The translations under genes were made by a program, and so were the position numbers. This document shows positions 33,101-42,584 of a stretch of 64,000 bases of DNA, in pieces. The number at the start of each line of letters is the position of its first letter. Positions within the stretch are counted from its first letter, which is position 1. The notes below the pieces were generated by a model. That model saw only the letters and a program-made list of their open reading frames with translations. It had not been told where the DNA came from and did no database searches. Source of the stretch: Gordoniibacillus chartarius (lineage in GTDB: Bacteria > Bacillota > Bacilli > Paenibacillales > NBRC-103111); the NCBI RefSeq assembly GCF_042432825.1, contig NZ_JBHLWN010000067.1, positions 62,001-126,000 of the forward strand, given 5' to 3'.

Positions 33101-34325
33101 AGTCAAAGCAACTGTCGAAGTCCATGCAACGACCGACGCCCAAGGCAACTCTCGCGCCGTTGTGACGGCAGAGCAATTGGCTAGCGCGTTAAAGTCTCTG
33201 GAGCAGTCCGGTACGAATAGCGGCAAGACCGCAGTTCTGGAAATTAAAGCGAATGTATCCGGCAATGCGAAGCAAGCCGTCGTCGAGCTGCCTTCCCCGG
33301 CCATCGCACAAGCGGCAAGCAGCAAAGTCGCAGCGGTAAGCCTGAATGCGGGCATCGGCACGCTGACCTTTGACAAGGCAGCCGTAGCAGCCGTATCGCA
33401 AGCGGCAGGACAGCAGTCTTCCGTCTCGGTCTCCATCGCGAAGACCGATGCGGCGGACGTCGCCGCCGGCCTACCGGCAAACAAGCGCAGCGCCGTTACC
33501 GAAGCTGTGCAGGACCGTCCGGTGTTCGATTTCAATGTAACTGTAGGCGACAAGAGGGTGTCCGATTTTGCCGGCGGCTTGGTGGATGTGAATGTCCCTT
33601 ATACGCTGGGTGCAGGAGAAGACCCGAACGCTATCATCGTTTACTATATCTCCGACAGCGGTGAACTCGTACTCATCAGCAATGCCAAGTATGACCCGGC
33701 GACGAAGCAGCTTACCTTCTCGGTAGAGCACTTCTCGCATTACGCGATCGGCTATAACAAGGTCGACTTCACTGATACGGCAAACAGCTTTGCGAAAGAC
33801 GAGATCACCTACTTATCGGCCCGCAATATCGTGAACGGTGTCGAGACAAGCCGATTCGCTCCGACCAGCACGATTACCCGCGCCGACTTCGCGCTGATTC
33901 TCGCTCGAATCGCCGGTGCTGAGCTTAGCAAGCCGGCTGCCACCCGCTTCAAGGACGTTCAGCCGGAGCATTATTACGCGGCAGCCGTCGAATGGGCGGC
34001 GGCGTACGGCATCGTGAACGGTATCGAAGAAGGCAAGTTCGACCCGACGGCACGCGTAACGCGCGGCCAGATGGTCGCCATGATCGTACGCACGGCGGAC
34101 AGCCTGAAGTTCAGCCTGCCGGCCACGCACGCCGCTGCGGCATTCGCCGACCAGGCTTCCATTCCGGCCTATGCGGTCCAGGCGGCGCAAGCAGCGCAGC
34201 AAGCAGGCATCGTCAGCGGTAAGACGGTTTCCGGCCAAGCCGGCGTGCAGTTCGCGGCGAACGACACCGCGACGCGCGAAGAAGCAGCCAAGATGCTGGC
34301 TGTGTTCATGCAGTTGTTGAAATAA
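30189..34325 (+). CDS. SLH-anchored surface protein with lamin-tail and choice-of-anchor I domains
   Basis: The 1378-aa secreted protein starts at a TTG after GGGAGTG; the signal peptide ends near GTASAADA. In order: a lamin-tail (LTD) domain (45-175; HGFIELYNPTDAAVNLNGWS), a putative Ig domain (240-345), a long choice-of-anchor I beta-propeller (354-854; TANEGEPREQ, YLFTANEGDATEW, DTGPEGIEFI), a Big2 domain (855-935), a Ser/Gly/Pro linker, and three SLH repeats from about 1193. Choice-of-anchor I domains occur in alkaline-phosphatase-like secreted proteins, but activity here is unproven. SLH repeats bind pyruvylated wall polymer, so it is displayed on the cell surface. Confidence 0.9.
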   Translation: MITGLRRKWKRSLALLLALELAGSLFLVGGTASAADAPLPGTPYASNGSYDKTVPHVMINQVYGTGAADSGVLVSHGFIELYNPTDAAVNLNGWSLHYSGQTNKNGPTGDWMKLDLTGTIPTKSYYLITGSPTGATSPRVNLAGKGDQSWDIFFANKGMKVVLTSTTAALDNSVKNPFAAKPDGYVDMIGTGSNDSGSTIDGYETAHPTGSAEGTSKKKSVRRKEFADTDNNKADFQQIDFETISSEDLALVRPRSSTSQALGISTTSLNDARVGSSYSATLAVYGGSGPYKFEASGLPSGMGIATVTGGIYGTPAESTVGTHNVKFTVTDSVNASVYANLVLNVQAAPAGPQDLFSITKIGSYQAASPNEDGGVAEIVKFNKENGKFYLVNGASNPPSLDIVSLGNGASPEKVKSVAVKELSETEGFVYGDLTSVDVNTAVDRVFLAVQEADHRKNGKILVLDYDGNLLDSYEAGAQPDMIKSTADGRYVLTANEGEPREQGQDPKGSITILDTTTGVVGNVYFDNPAVIDDAVHIRGAADPSTDLIVGKGSKADAAYDLEPEYIAISENGTIAYVTLQENNAIATIDIVNRTVTSVKGLGLKDLNDPNNKLDLIKDDKALLQNVPFKGIYMPDGIAASQVGDKTYLFTANEGDATEWPGRENATEIGKIKSSLTPGTAAADFLSSTSAYNKVEVASDWGKDGVYLYGGRSFSVWDASTMTQVFDSGKAFEQMTAERLPSYFNASNTNSTLDSRSTKKGPEPEDIRVGKVGNKTFAFIGLERIGGIMAYDVTNPLAPVFASYVNTRDFAAGLQTDTGPEGIEFIPATISPTGKPLLLVAYEVGGTVGVLELNVTKVTLNTKTLNLTAGESGRQLTADVVGTGAATVTWTSSNTGVASVNADGFVTPVSAGTAVITAISADGYGIAEAVVTVASASSSGGGEPGPSSSVEEPANTDTAKTQEPAVQSTGNEVKATVEVHATTDAQGNSRAVVTAEQLASALKSLEQSGTNSGKTAVLEIKANVSGNAKQAVVELPSPAIAQAASSKVAAVSLNAGIGTLTFDKAAVAAVSQAAGQQSSVSVSIAKTDAADVAAGLPANKRSAVTEAVQDRPVFDFNVTVGDKRVSDFAGGLVDVNVPYTLGAGEDPNAIIVYYISDSGELVLISNAKYDPATKQLTFSVEHFSHYAIGYNKVDFTDTANSFAKDEITYLSARNIVNGVETSRFAPTSTITRADFALILARIAGAELSKPAATRFKDVQPEHYYAAAVEWAAAYGIVNGIEEGKFDPTARVTRGQMVAMIVRTADSLKFSLPATHAAAAFADQASIPAYAVQAAQAAQQAGIVSGKTVSGQAGVQFAANDTATREEAAKMLAVFMQLLK

Positions 34326-34340
34326 CATGGATAACGAATA

Positions 34341-34391
34341 AAAGCTGCTCCGCATGGTCTGAATGCAGACCTGTGGAGCAGCTTTTTCGTT
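34341..34391. terminator. bidirectional terminator between two SLH genes
   Basis: AAAGCTGCTCC (34341-34351) pairs with GGAGCAGCTTT (34375-34385), with TTCGTTT following on the plus strand. It separates two convergent genes. Confidence 0.85.
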
Positions 34392-34413
34392 TAGCATTTT
34401 TCCTCTTGCCGGC

Positions 34414-37400
34414 TTATTTCGTTTGCCGCTCTATAAGCTGCAGCATATTATACAAGACTTGTGCGCTTTCGGCACGGGTCATGGCTGCCTGCGGTTCATA
34501 TCGGGTGTCCGAACGTCCTTGGATAAGACCGAGTGAGTACGCGGCTCCTACAGCCTCCTGCGCCCAGGCAGGTGCGTCCTCCATATCGGCGAACGATGTC
34601 TGCACCATCACTGCTCCCCCGCTTGCTCTGTCGCCTGCCCCTGCGAATTGCTGCGCTCTCACGATCATGGCCGCCACTTCCTGGCGGGTGATATCGGCTT
34701 GCGGAGCAAACGTATCGGCGCTGACGCCGTTCACAATACCAGCCTTCACCGCTTTGGCCACGTCTTGGGCAAACCAGTCCTCCGCGTGTACATCCTTGAA
34801 CGTAGTTCCGGATTCTTGCTTCAAGCCGAGAATACGTACGAGCAGAGCGGTAAACTCGGCCCGCGTTACGTTCCGCGTCAATGCATATTCGCGTTCGTTA
34901 ATGCCCTGCACCAAATGCTTCGCTGCGAGCACTTGAATCTCGTCAGCTGCCCAATGGCCTGCCGGCACGTCGGCAAAAGACTTCGAATACTTGAGCACCG
35001 CATATTGGCTGAAATGGGTCACCGATGCAACCAAAGTACCGTTTACCCATTTGCCGCCGACGTATTCCAGCTCTCCGGAATCGCTAATGTAATATACACC
35101 GGCTAACCGTCGATCCGCTGTCGGTTGGGCGTTAAATGTCAACGTAATCGGCTCGCTAAAGCTCGTCAGCTTGCCGGTCTTGCCATCCTTCGTCTTTACT
35201 TCCAAATGGAAGTCCAGAACATCTCCGACCGTTTCGATCGTCGCGCCATTTTGCTGCCCCGCCGTGTGTAAAGCCTGTTCTACTGTACGGCTTGCGACCG
35301 GCGCCACACCGAACGATATCGTGCTGTCCTTGCGTTGGTCGGCAGGTACGAGCTCCAACAGCTTGCTTAGAATCGAGCTTGGAATCTCTACTGCCACCTG
35401 CTCGGATTTTACCGTGATTGATGGCTTGTCCTGCAGCAGCTCCAGCACCGTTCCCGGCAGCTCCAGCTGCCGCTTGTCACCTTGCAGTTCCAGAGCCCCG
35501 CCCGCTTTCAGCTGCTCCTCGAGCTTGGTTTGAGGTTGCTGCGGCGGATTTGCACTCGGCACCGGTGTCTGCGGCGAATCCGATGAATCCGATGAATCAT
35601 CGCTGCGCTCCGTCACTTTCACCGTGACAGCTGACGACTTCCCTCCATAATAAGCGGTAATTGTCGCTTCACCTGCCCGAAGCGCCTTGATCAGGCCGTC
35701 CGTATTCACGCTTACGATTGCATTGTCGCTGCTCGTATATACAATTCCATCCGTAATGTGCCGGCTGCTGTCATCGGCATATACGGCGGTGAGCACTGTT
35801 TGGCTTGAATCGCCGACCTTCATATGTTTGTCGCCTACCGACAATCGAAGCTCTACAACCGGATTCGTCACCGTCAGCATATAGCTGTCTCTCAGCTCAC
35901 CGTAAGTCGCGCTGATGACCGTCTGCCCGGCGGATTTGGCTATGACGGTTCCGTCAGCTTGAATCTCCGCTACTTCGGTCCGCTCGCTGGCGTACATCAC
36001 TCCACTGGTTACTGGAATCCATCGGCCGTTATAGACAATCTCCGTCACCGTGACTTCGGATGCCCCGACCGTAAGCTCGCTGCTGCCGCTGATTCGGATC
36101 GCTTGAGCACTGTCCAGCACCCTGACCAAGCTGTCCGCATATACGCCTTCAATCACACTGGATGCACGTACGACCGCCGAGCCTACGCCTATCGCCTTCA
36201 CCAGCCCATCGTTAGTAACCTCAACGACACTAGGCGCCGTCGAGCTGTACACCGACCATGTCACCGAGCGGTCCGCCGCATCTGCCGGAAGAACCGTTGC
36301 TTCGAGCTGTACCGATCCACCTAATGGTAACTGTACCTCCGGCTTATTCAATACGACCGACTCCGCTTGTTTCTTACTCAACGTAAACCGGTCAACCTCG
36401 CGGCCCGCGACTGTCTTCGTAACGACCGTCATTTCATTGCCGACGGTCTCTACCGCTACATACATCTGTGTTTGCTCGCCGTCGTAGAACTGCGTCCAAG
36501 GCTTCGGCACCAGATCGTAGAACTTCGGCCCCGTCGAGCCTGCAACCACATAGGCCGTACCCTCGCCGGCTGCCGCCTGCTGATTGCCCTTCATATAGTT
36601 CCGCAGGTAGATGTGATCATGTCCGCTCAGTACAAGGTCGACTTGGAATTCATCGAACACCGGCGTCCAGCTGGAGCGAGTTTCCACCGTGTCATAAATA
36701 CTGCCGTAAGGACCACGATGGAACAATACGATTTTCCACTTCTGCTTCGTTGCGGCGAGGTCTTGACGAAGCCATTCCTTCTGCTCCGCATACTGATACT
36801 CGCTGTTCAGCACGACAATATGCGCGTCCTTATAATCGAATGAAAAATGAGTTCCCCGGAGCGTATCCAAACCGTTCCCCGGCTGATTGAAATGCTGTGC
36901 GAAATCGCTGATGCCCTTCGTGCCGGTTACCTCATGGTTGCCGAGAACGGACACGAATGTTGTGTTCATAAGCTGCTGCTTCACTTTATCGAAGAACAAA
37001 TTCCACTGTGCTTCCAGATGTCCGGAGTCGACCATGTCGCCCGCATGAGCCAGGAAATCCGCATCCGGGTGTTCATTGACAGCCTTCGTTAGCGTTGCGC
37101 CCCATTTGTCAAAGCCTGCACTGTCGGCCGCTTGGGAATCGCCAAAGAACAAAAATTTCAGGTGATCGCCGCTCTCCGGCGCGGTGCTGAACGATCCTTG
37201 TCCGCTCACATTGCCGCTGCCGTCCCCGACACGATATACATACGTCGTGCCCGGCTCCAACTCGCTCACCAAAGCTTTGTGAACGCGAACCGTACCGATA
37301 TCGTACGTGACGAACAGCGAGCTGCCGCCGGCCACTTTCTTTACGTCCGGCTGGTCGAATCCGGTAAATCCGTCCAGCTTCGCCAGTTCTACTACCGTAG

Positions 37401-40400
37401 ACTCTACGCTCGGATGCGTATGCCAGGTGAAGCCCCGCTCGGTCTTCGGATCGGTCCCCATACTTACATTGACATTATATGGGGTCGTCGTTCCGAACAG
37501 CTTCGACACCGTCAGCGTCTTCACCTGACTATACACCGAATCCTTAACGGCCTGAACCTTATAGGTTTTCAGTGCAGCGGTCAAGTCCGTCAAGGTGAGC
37601 TTGCCTGCGGCATCAGCCGTGCCGCGCTCTACGCCGTCGACGAGCAGCTTCGCATCGGATGCCGCCGCCCCCGCCGCATCCGTAATCGTAAACGGAGTAG
37701 GAAGTCCCTGAACGACGCCTAGCTCGTCCCAGCTCACATCCAGCCCATATTGGATGTCCGCTTCGAGCGGCAGCCCGAAGAACGGCCAAGTCCGATCCGG
37801 CGATGACGCAAGCTTGATCGAACCGGACTGGAACTGAATGGTATGCTTGCCCTCCGCATCCGGCTTCATGCGGTACCGAATGCTGCCGAGCAGATCGGCG
37901 TCAGTCAGGGCTAGGCCGCTCAGTCCGCTGAACGTGACCTGCGCCGTGCCGGCTGCCGAGTCGACCACTGCCTGCGCCTGACCGCCGCCCAGCTTGCCGC
38001 CGGGAACGAACTGCAGCGCCTCCACCTTCGTCGGGTCAAACTGGAACTTCAGCTCCCCGCCGAGAATCATACTCACGTTGCTTCCCTTAATCTCCACCGC
38101 ATACGTTCCGCCTGCGAACGTCACTGACGGTGCACTGTACTGAAACTTAGCCGAACCTGTATCGACATTGAATGTCCATTCCTTCTCCGTCCGGTTGCCT
38201 GACAAGTCCCGCACTTGAAGCTTCGCTTTATGCAGGCCGTCCACCAGCGGCACATCAACCTTGTGCGCGATGCGTCCTTCCGGCGGGTACAACGTGTGCG
38301 TGACAGGATTGTTGTCGATGAACATGGCGATTTTGGCCGGATCGATCAGCGTCGTTCCCGGATGCTGCGTGCGATCGTAGCCGGCATCTTCGGCGATCGC
38401 CCGGATATTCGGCACATTGGTCTTAATGGTAGCCCCTTCGGCCGGCTCGACATTTTTAATGATCGGCGGTTCGATATCGTCAGTCGACGGGCCGTACAAG
38501 GCTCGGATATTGTCCACATAGATGGCGCCGGCTTTCTTCACCTTAGCGGCCGTAGCCATAAGGCGAACCGGCATGTCCAGCCTCAGATCGGGCTTCAGTC
38601 CGGCAGGAACATCCGCCTCGACGTACTTCCAGCCCTTCCAATTTACCCCCGTTACTTCATCGGTAAAATTGATCGGCGTACCGCTCGCACTGCCTTTGTC
38701 CGCGCGCAATTGCGCCCGAAGCCAATACCCGCTGCCGTCTCCGTATACCCACATGCCGATTTTTTTCGGATAACCGGGGATTTTGATGTAGTTATCTGCC
38801 CCCGCAATGGACTGCAAATACACACCCGAAGTGCTCGGCTTTCCTATAAAATCGTACTCCAGCTTCAGCGCCTTGCTGCCGAAACGAACGTACTCGTCTT
38901 CATACGTGATGCTCGATACCGCTTTATTGTAGCTGGCGCCGGCCGTCTTCAAATATTTGCTCAAATCCCCTTCAAAGTCTTCCAGCATCGCCGGCGGGGT
39001 GCCGACATTCACAGTCATCGAAGTCTCTATACTGCCGTATGTAACGAAAATTTTACCGCTCTTGCCGCTCTCGTTCGTCGCTGTAAAGACGCCGTCCGTA
39101 TCAACCGTGCCGATATCGCCTTCCACCCGCCACTGCAGCAGCCGGTTTTCTGCGACGATCTGTTGACCGCTGCGAAGCGCCTGCACCTTCAGCGGAATAG
39201 ACGCGCCGGTGTCGACGGCTCTCTCGACATCCGGGAACTTAAGCTCCGTAAGCTCCGTCACGATCTCCACGCTTCCGGTACCCGTCAGCCCGTTCGCCGA
39301 TACCTGGATTTCGGCCGTGCCGGCCTTTGCTCCCGCCGTGAATACTCCTTGGTCATTGATGGTCCCGTATTCCGGATCGACATTCCAGCTTGGCGTTCCC
39401 GGCATAGCCGCCGGATGGCCGGTTCCGTCCACCGCCTCCGTCTCCAAATCAAGCTTGGCTCCGGCCAGCACCCGCTCTGTCCGGGGCTGTACGACCAGCT
39501 TGGCCGCCGCGCCTTCCGGCGCCTTGTTCACGAGCAGCAGCGAATTGCCGGTTTGCCGTTCGCCTCCGTCGGAAGGGGTGTTCAATAGTTTGAAGCTTGC
39601 TTCTCCCGGCAATCGGGCAATAAACGTAGAGGAACCGCCGCCGTCGAGATTGATGGCGTTTATGACACCCATGCTTTTCATGATGTCGCCAAGCTCCGAC
39701 GTTTCCACGCCTTCGCTGAACCCCGGCTGGCGGCCGTCGATTTCGATCATCACGACCGTACCGTCGGCCTTTGTGCCGATGGCGGTCCGAGGGTGTACGC
39801 CGGCCGGCGGAACGCTGTTCAGCACAACGCCATCCTTCATCAGCAGGTAACCGCTCATCGCCACTTTAATATTTTCATAGCCTGCAGGGAACGCGAAGCT
39901 GGCCGTAATTTCATCGCCTGCCTTCAGTCCCGCGAGTATCGGTCTTGCCGTCCCGCTCGCCGAAAGCACCACCTTGCCTGCTGCGAGAGGCGTATTGCCC
40001 GCATCCTTGCGAACTTCGGCTACCTTCAGCTTCAACGTCTGACCATGCTTGACTTCACCTTCCAGTACATCCAGTACGACTTCGTCGCCGAACTCATTCG
40101 TCTTCGTCGAATCGGCATAGTCGAACGTGTACAGAACGAGCTGATTCGCGGCACGGTACCGGTTAATGTGGGTAATGTCGCTCGTCACACCGCCGATCGT
40201 CACCGTCCGGGTTAGCTTCGGATTCGGCACATACCTTGTCGTTCCATCATAGTCCATAAGGAATACGCCATAATTCGAGTCGGGCGTATTGAGAATTTTG
40301 CCATCGCCCATGAACAGTCCGCCCGGCACACCGGTTCCGTATCCCGTCAAATCGTAGAAATCGCCGTTCACCCCGGCAATGACGCGCTGTCCGGGCTTGT

Positions 40401-40710
40401 CGTAATACTTCGCCATCTCCGTTACGCCCTGCATCCCGTACACTTTGCCGCCCTTGGTGCCGGCAATCAGCTCCAGGCTCGGATTCTTCGGATCAAATTC
40501 TACAGTGTGGACCTTCTCGAATCCTCTCGGTACCCGCATGCTGTACCAGTTATAATAAGTGTCCGGAGCAATCTCCAGCCGTCTTGTGTCCAGCAGCTGC
40601 GCAGCCGCAGGATCCGCTTCCGCCGCTTGCGCCGGCTGTATCGGTACCAGCATGGTAACAACCATGCATAAGCCGAGCAGCAAGCTGAGCAATCGTTGGG
40701 CTTGTCTCAT
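34414..40710 (-). CDS. giant SLH-anchored phosphodiester glycosidase / metallophosphoesterase
   Basis: The protein is 2098 aa from the ATG at 40710 behind AAGGAGGAAGG; an in-frame ATG at 40740 precedes that site. After the signal peptide (cut near PAQAAEA) come a NAGPA domain (80-400; NGDFYDLTG, HPRTAIGTKADGTVVMIEID, NAINLDGGGSSTF), Big2/Ig modules, a jelly-roll-like region (575-745), a cohesin-like domain (860-985), an FN3-like module, and a calcineurin-like phosphatase (1185-1400; GDSQAADS, GDMVDSG, GNHEVTG, SGHDHIYL). Three Big2 modules and an SLH triplet (from 1905) close it. Two different phosphodiester-cleaving domains on one chain suggest extracellular phosphate or sugar-phosphate scavenging. 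Confidence 0.9.
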   Translation of the reverse strand: MRQAQRLLSLLLGLCMVVTMLVPIQPAQAAEADPAAAQLLDTRRLEIAPDTYYNWYSMRVPRGFEKVHTVEFDPKNPSLELIAGTKGGKVYGMQGVTEMAKYYDKPGQRVIAGVNGDFYDLTGYGTGVPGGLFMGDGKILNTPDSNYGVFLMDYDGTTRYVPNPKLTRTVTIGGVTSDITHINRYRAANQLVLYTFDYADSTKTNEFGDEVVLDVLEGEVKHGQTLKLKVAEVRKDAGNTPLAAGKVVLSASGTARPILAGLKAGDEITASFAFPAGYENIKVAMSGYLLMKDGVVLNSVPPAGVHPRTAIGTKADGTVVMIEIDGRQPGFSEGVETSELGDIMKSMGVINAINLDGGGSSTFIARLPGEASFKLLNTPSDGGERQTGNSLLLVNKAPEGAAAKLVVQPRTERVLAGAKLDLETEAVDGTGHPAAMPGTPSWNVDPEYGTINDQGVFTAGAKAGTAEIQVSANGLTGTGSVEIVTELTELKFPDVERAVDTGASIPLKVQALRSGQQIVAENRLLQWRVEGDIGTVDTDGVFTATNESGKSGKIFVTYGSIETSMTVNVGTPPAMLEDFEGDLSKYLKTAGASYNKAVSSITYEDEYVRFGSKALKLEYDFIGKPSTSGVYLQSIAGADNYIKIPGYPKKIGMWVYGDGSGYWLRAQLRADKGSASGTPINFTDEVTGVNWKGWKYVEADVPAGLKPDLRLDMPVRLMATAAKVKKAGAIYVDNIRALYGPSTDDIEPPIIKNVEPAEGATIKTNVPNIRAIAEDAGYDRTQHPGTTLIDPAKIAMFIDNNPVTHTLYPPEGRIAHKVDVPLVDGLHKAKLQVRDLSGNRTEKEWTFNVDTGSAKFQYSAPSVTFAGGTYAVEIKGSNVSMILGGELKFQFDPTKVEALQFVPGGKLGGGQAQAVVDSAAGTAQVTFSGLSGLALTDADLLGSIRYRMKPDAEGKHTIQFQSGSIKLASSPDRTWPFFGLPLEADIQYGLDVSWDELGVVQGLPTPFTITDAAGAAASDAKLLVDGVERGTADAAGKLTLTDLTAALKTYKVQAVKDSVYSQVKTLTVSKLFGTTTPYNVNVSMGTDPKTERGFTWHTHPSVESTVVELAKLDGFTGFDQPDVKKVAGGSSLFVTYDIGTVRVHKALVSELEPGTTYVYRVGDGSGNVSGQGSFSTAPESGDHLKFLFFGDSQAADSAGFDKWGATLTKAVNEHPDADFLAHAGDMVDSGHLEAQWNLFFDKVKQQLMNTTFVSVLGNHEVTGTKGISDFAQHFNQPGNGLDTLRGTHFSFDYKDAHIVVLNSEYQYAEQKEWLRQDLAATKQKWKIVLFHRGPYGSIYDTVETRSSWTPVFDEFQVDLVLSGHDHIYLRNYMKGNQQAAAGEGTAYVVAGSTGPKFYDLVPKPWTQFYDGEQTQMYVAVETVGNEMTVVTKTVAGREVDRFTLSKKQAESVVLNKPEVQLPLGGSVQLEATVLPADAADRSVTWSVYSSTAPSVVEVTNDGLVKAIGVGSAVVRASSVIEGVYADSLVRVLDSAQAIRISGSSELTVGASEVTVTEIVYNGRWIPVTSGVMYASERTEVAEIQADGTVIAKSAGQTVISATYGELRDSYMLTVTNPVVELRLSVGDKHMKVGDSSQTVLTAVYADDSSRHITDGIVYTSSDNAIVSVNTDGLIKALRAGEATITAYYGGKSSAVTVKVTERSDDSSDSSDSPQTPVPSANPPQQPQTKLEEQLKAGGALELQGDKRQLELPGTVLELLQDKPSITVKSEQVAVEIPSSILSKLLELVPADQRKDSTISFGVAPVASRTVEQALHTAGQQNGATIETVGDVLDFHLEVKTKDGKTGKLTSFSEPITLTFNAQPTADRRLAGVYYISDSGELEYVGGKWVNGTLVASVTHFSQYAVLKYSKSFADVPAGHWAADEIQVLAAKHLVQGINEREYALTRNVTRAEFTALLVRILGLKQESGTTFKDVHAEDWFAQDVAKAVKAGIVNGVSADTFAPQADITRQEVAAMIVRAQQFAGAGDRASGGAVMVQTSFADMEDAPAWAQEAVGAAYSLGLIQGRSDTRYEPQAAMTRAESAQVLYNMLQLIERQTK

Positions 40711-41237
40711 TGATAAACCTTCCTCCTTGTTCGGGATCATAGTTGTAGCGGTTTCTGTCGATTGTTGAAATTTTATTTCAAAATCGATTTAACTGTATAA
40801 ATTGTAGTTTCAAATTGTTTTGTAAGCGTTTGTGCAATATTAATTTTTGATAAATTTTGTCCGGCGGAACGAAAAATGTCGGTTGCTGCCAAGCAGCCGG
40901 TCTGACATTCTGTCGAAAACCTCAACATCTTAAGTGAGGAGAACATGCATGCGGAATATGTTTCAATCCTTGTCGGTCAGAGGGAAGTCGGAGCAATTGG
41001 TGTGGATTTAATTCAAAACTCGAACGTATCAGGGGAAATGGGAACGGTCTGCGTGAATTTTCATTCAACTCTAACTAAATTGGGGAAAAGTGGGGTCGAT
41101 CGTATCCCCTCCACGTAACGCAGTATGCCCACTTATTATTCTTGCAGAATTCCCTTGATCGTGAACAAAGTCCCCCGGAATAACGTTAACCGCCGAAGCT
41201 TTTTTTGCGATTAAATGGGGGCATCCACAAAATAAAA
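40711..41237. promoter_or_regulatory. AT-rich upstream region of the NAGPA/phosphatase gene
   Basis: This region holds the promoter of the minus-strand giant gene. TGTAAGCGTTTGTG (40821-40834) matches 12 of 14 positions of the catabolite-responsive cre consensus and could be a CcpA site. A small plus-strand frame (40945-41118) is listed separately. No RNA motif was recognised. Confidence 0.35.
40945..41118 (+). CDS. possible 57-aa protein
   Basis: The frame starts at an ATG behind AGTGAGGAGAAC, a good ribosome binding site, and ends at TAA. The translation (MHAEYVSILVGQREVGAIGV at the start) has no recognised family. It lies alone in an intergenic region, has no clear promoter, and may be chance. 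Confidence 0.3.
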   Translation: MHAEYVSILVGQREVGAIGVDLIQNSNVSGEMGTVCVNFHSTLTKLGKSGVDRIPST

Positions 41238-41258
41238 ACGCCGGGGATGACCCGGCGT
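41238..41258 (-). terminator. rho-independent terminator of the aldo/keto reductase gene
   Basis: ACGCCGGG (41238-41245) pairs with CCCGGCGT (41251-41258). On the minus strand the stem is followed by TTTTATTTTG. Confidence 0.88.
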
Positions 41259-41278
41259 CATGACAAAGTTATTTTACA

Positions 41279-42217
41279 TTAACCTAAAATGCTCTCGATC
41301 CGCTCCAGCACGTCAGCCGGCAGCACGATACCGGAGGCTTTGGCGTTCTCCTCCACTTGCTCCGGACGGCTTGCACCGACAAGCGCGCTCGCTACATTCG
41401 GCTGACGCAGAATCCAGGCAAGGGCTAGCTGAGCAACCGTAATGTCCAGTTCTCCTGCAATGGCGGCCAGACTCGTCACCTTCTCGATTTTGTCCGGAGT
41501 AATGCCCTTGCGCATGCCTTCGAGCTTCGCCGCGCGGCTGTCCTCCGGGAAATCGGAGGCCGATTTGTATTTGCCGCTGAGCAGACCCTGCGCGAGCGGA
41601 GAGAACACGACTTGTCCGATGCCTTTGGATTCGCCAAGCGGGATGACGTCCTTCTCGATATAACGGTTGAACATATTGTACACGGGCTGGTTGACGACAA
41701 TGCGGTCGAGCAAGTACTTATCCGCAACTGCCAGCGCCTCGGCCATCTGAACGGCCGTCCACTCGCTTACGCCTACGTATAGGATTTTGCCTTGGCGCAC
41801 AAGATCGTCAATCGTCCGCAGCGTCTCCTCGATCGGCGTTTCCGGGTCGAACCGGTGGCAATAGTAAATATCGACATAATCGGTGCCGAGGCGCTTGAGG
41901 CTGGCGTGGCACTGCTCCATTACATGCTTGCGCGATAAGCCGCGGTCGTTGGGCCCGTCACCCATTGGCCAAAATACTTTAGTAGCCAGTACATAGGATT
42001 CGCGGGGATATTCCTTGAGCGCTTCTCCGACGACTTTCTCCGCCGCGCCGCGCTCGTACACATTCGCCGTATCGAAGAAATTGATGCCCAGCTCGTACGC
42101 TTTATGAATCGATTTCACAGCGTTGTCCTGCTCGACGTAGCCGCCGTAAGTCAGCCAGCTGCCGAGACTGATCTCGCTGACCTTCAGTCCGGTTTTGCCA
42201 AGTTTGCGATATTGCAT
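41279..42217 (-). CDS. aldo/keto reductase (potassium-channel beta-subunit type)
   Basis: The 312-aa TIM-barrel protein has the AKR catalytic tetrad: Asp in FFDTANVY, Tyr in NVYERGAAEK, Lys in LATKVFWP and His in YYCHRFDPETP. NADPH-binding elements SEWTAVQM and GASRPEQVEENAKA are present. It resembles the Kv-beta/YvsB-like branch of Bacillales. The physiological substrate is unknown. The ATG follows AGAGGAGGC at a normal distance, and the gene has its own terminator. Confidence 0.92.
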   Translation of the reverse strand: MQYRKLGKTGLKVSEISLGSWLTYGGYVEQDNAVKSIHKAYELGINFFDTANVYERGAAEKVVGEALKEYPRESYVLATKVFWPMGDGPNDRGLSRKHVMEQCHASLKRLGTDYVDIYYCHRFDPETPIEETLRTIDDLVRQGKILYVGVSEWTAVQMAEALAVADKYLLDRIVVNQPVYNMFNRYIEKDVIPLGESKGIGQVVFSPLAQGLLSGKYKSASDFPEDSRAAKLEGMRKGITPDKIEKVTSLAAIAGELDITVAQLALAWILRQPNVASALVGASRPEQVEENAKASGIVLPADVLERIESILG

Positions 42218-42428
42218 GGGATACTGCCTCCTCTATCGATATTAGGCTAATTGCAACATCCCCATTATAAAATCTATTGCTAAAAGATGTAAGGAGTTAC
42301 AAATAGCTTATCTAGTTACGAAGAGGTAAGTGTAGGGAGGTGCAGGTCAGATTTGCACATGGGAGTGCTTGCAAGGTGATGGCAAGATGATGCTGCCTAT
42401 GACGGTGACGAGGTGCGGTGGCAGTAGC
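42218..42428. other. intergenic spacer before the tandem repeats
   Basis: No supported gene. The AT-rich left part holds the promoter region of the aldo/keto reductase gene. Purine-rich GGGAGGTG-like runs occur but are not followed by a credible frame. Confidence 0.4.
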
Positions 42429-42554
42429 GGGCTCGGTTGGGGGTGTGGGTTCGGTTGGGGGTGTGGGTTCGGTTGGGGGTGCGGGTTCGGTTGGGGGTGT
42501 GGGTTCGGTTGGGGGTGTGGGTTCGGTTGGGGGTGTGGGTTCGGTTGGGGGTGC
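42429..42554. repeat. seven tandem copies of an 18-bp G-rich unit
   Basis: The unit GGGTTCGGTTGGGGGTGT is repeated seven times with no gap; copy 1 has C for T at position 4, and copies 3 and 7 end in C. The repeat is a multiple of three, so open frames result on both strands (PTEPTP or GSVGGV type), but none has a good start or plausible flanks. The many G-runs could form quadruplexes on the plus strand. Confidence 0.9.
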
Positions 42555-42584
42555 ATTTGCGGTGGCGAGTTGCAGGCTAGAGTG

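Noticed and set aside
38215..39588. 457-codon plus-strand frame inside the NAGPA/phosphatase gene
   Set aside because: Shadow of the real minus-strand gene; Arg-rich composition and no ribosome binding site.
42429..42554. Possible CRISPR array
   Set aside because: The repeats are directly adjacent 18-bp units without spacers, and no cas gene is present.
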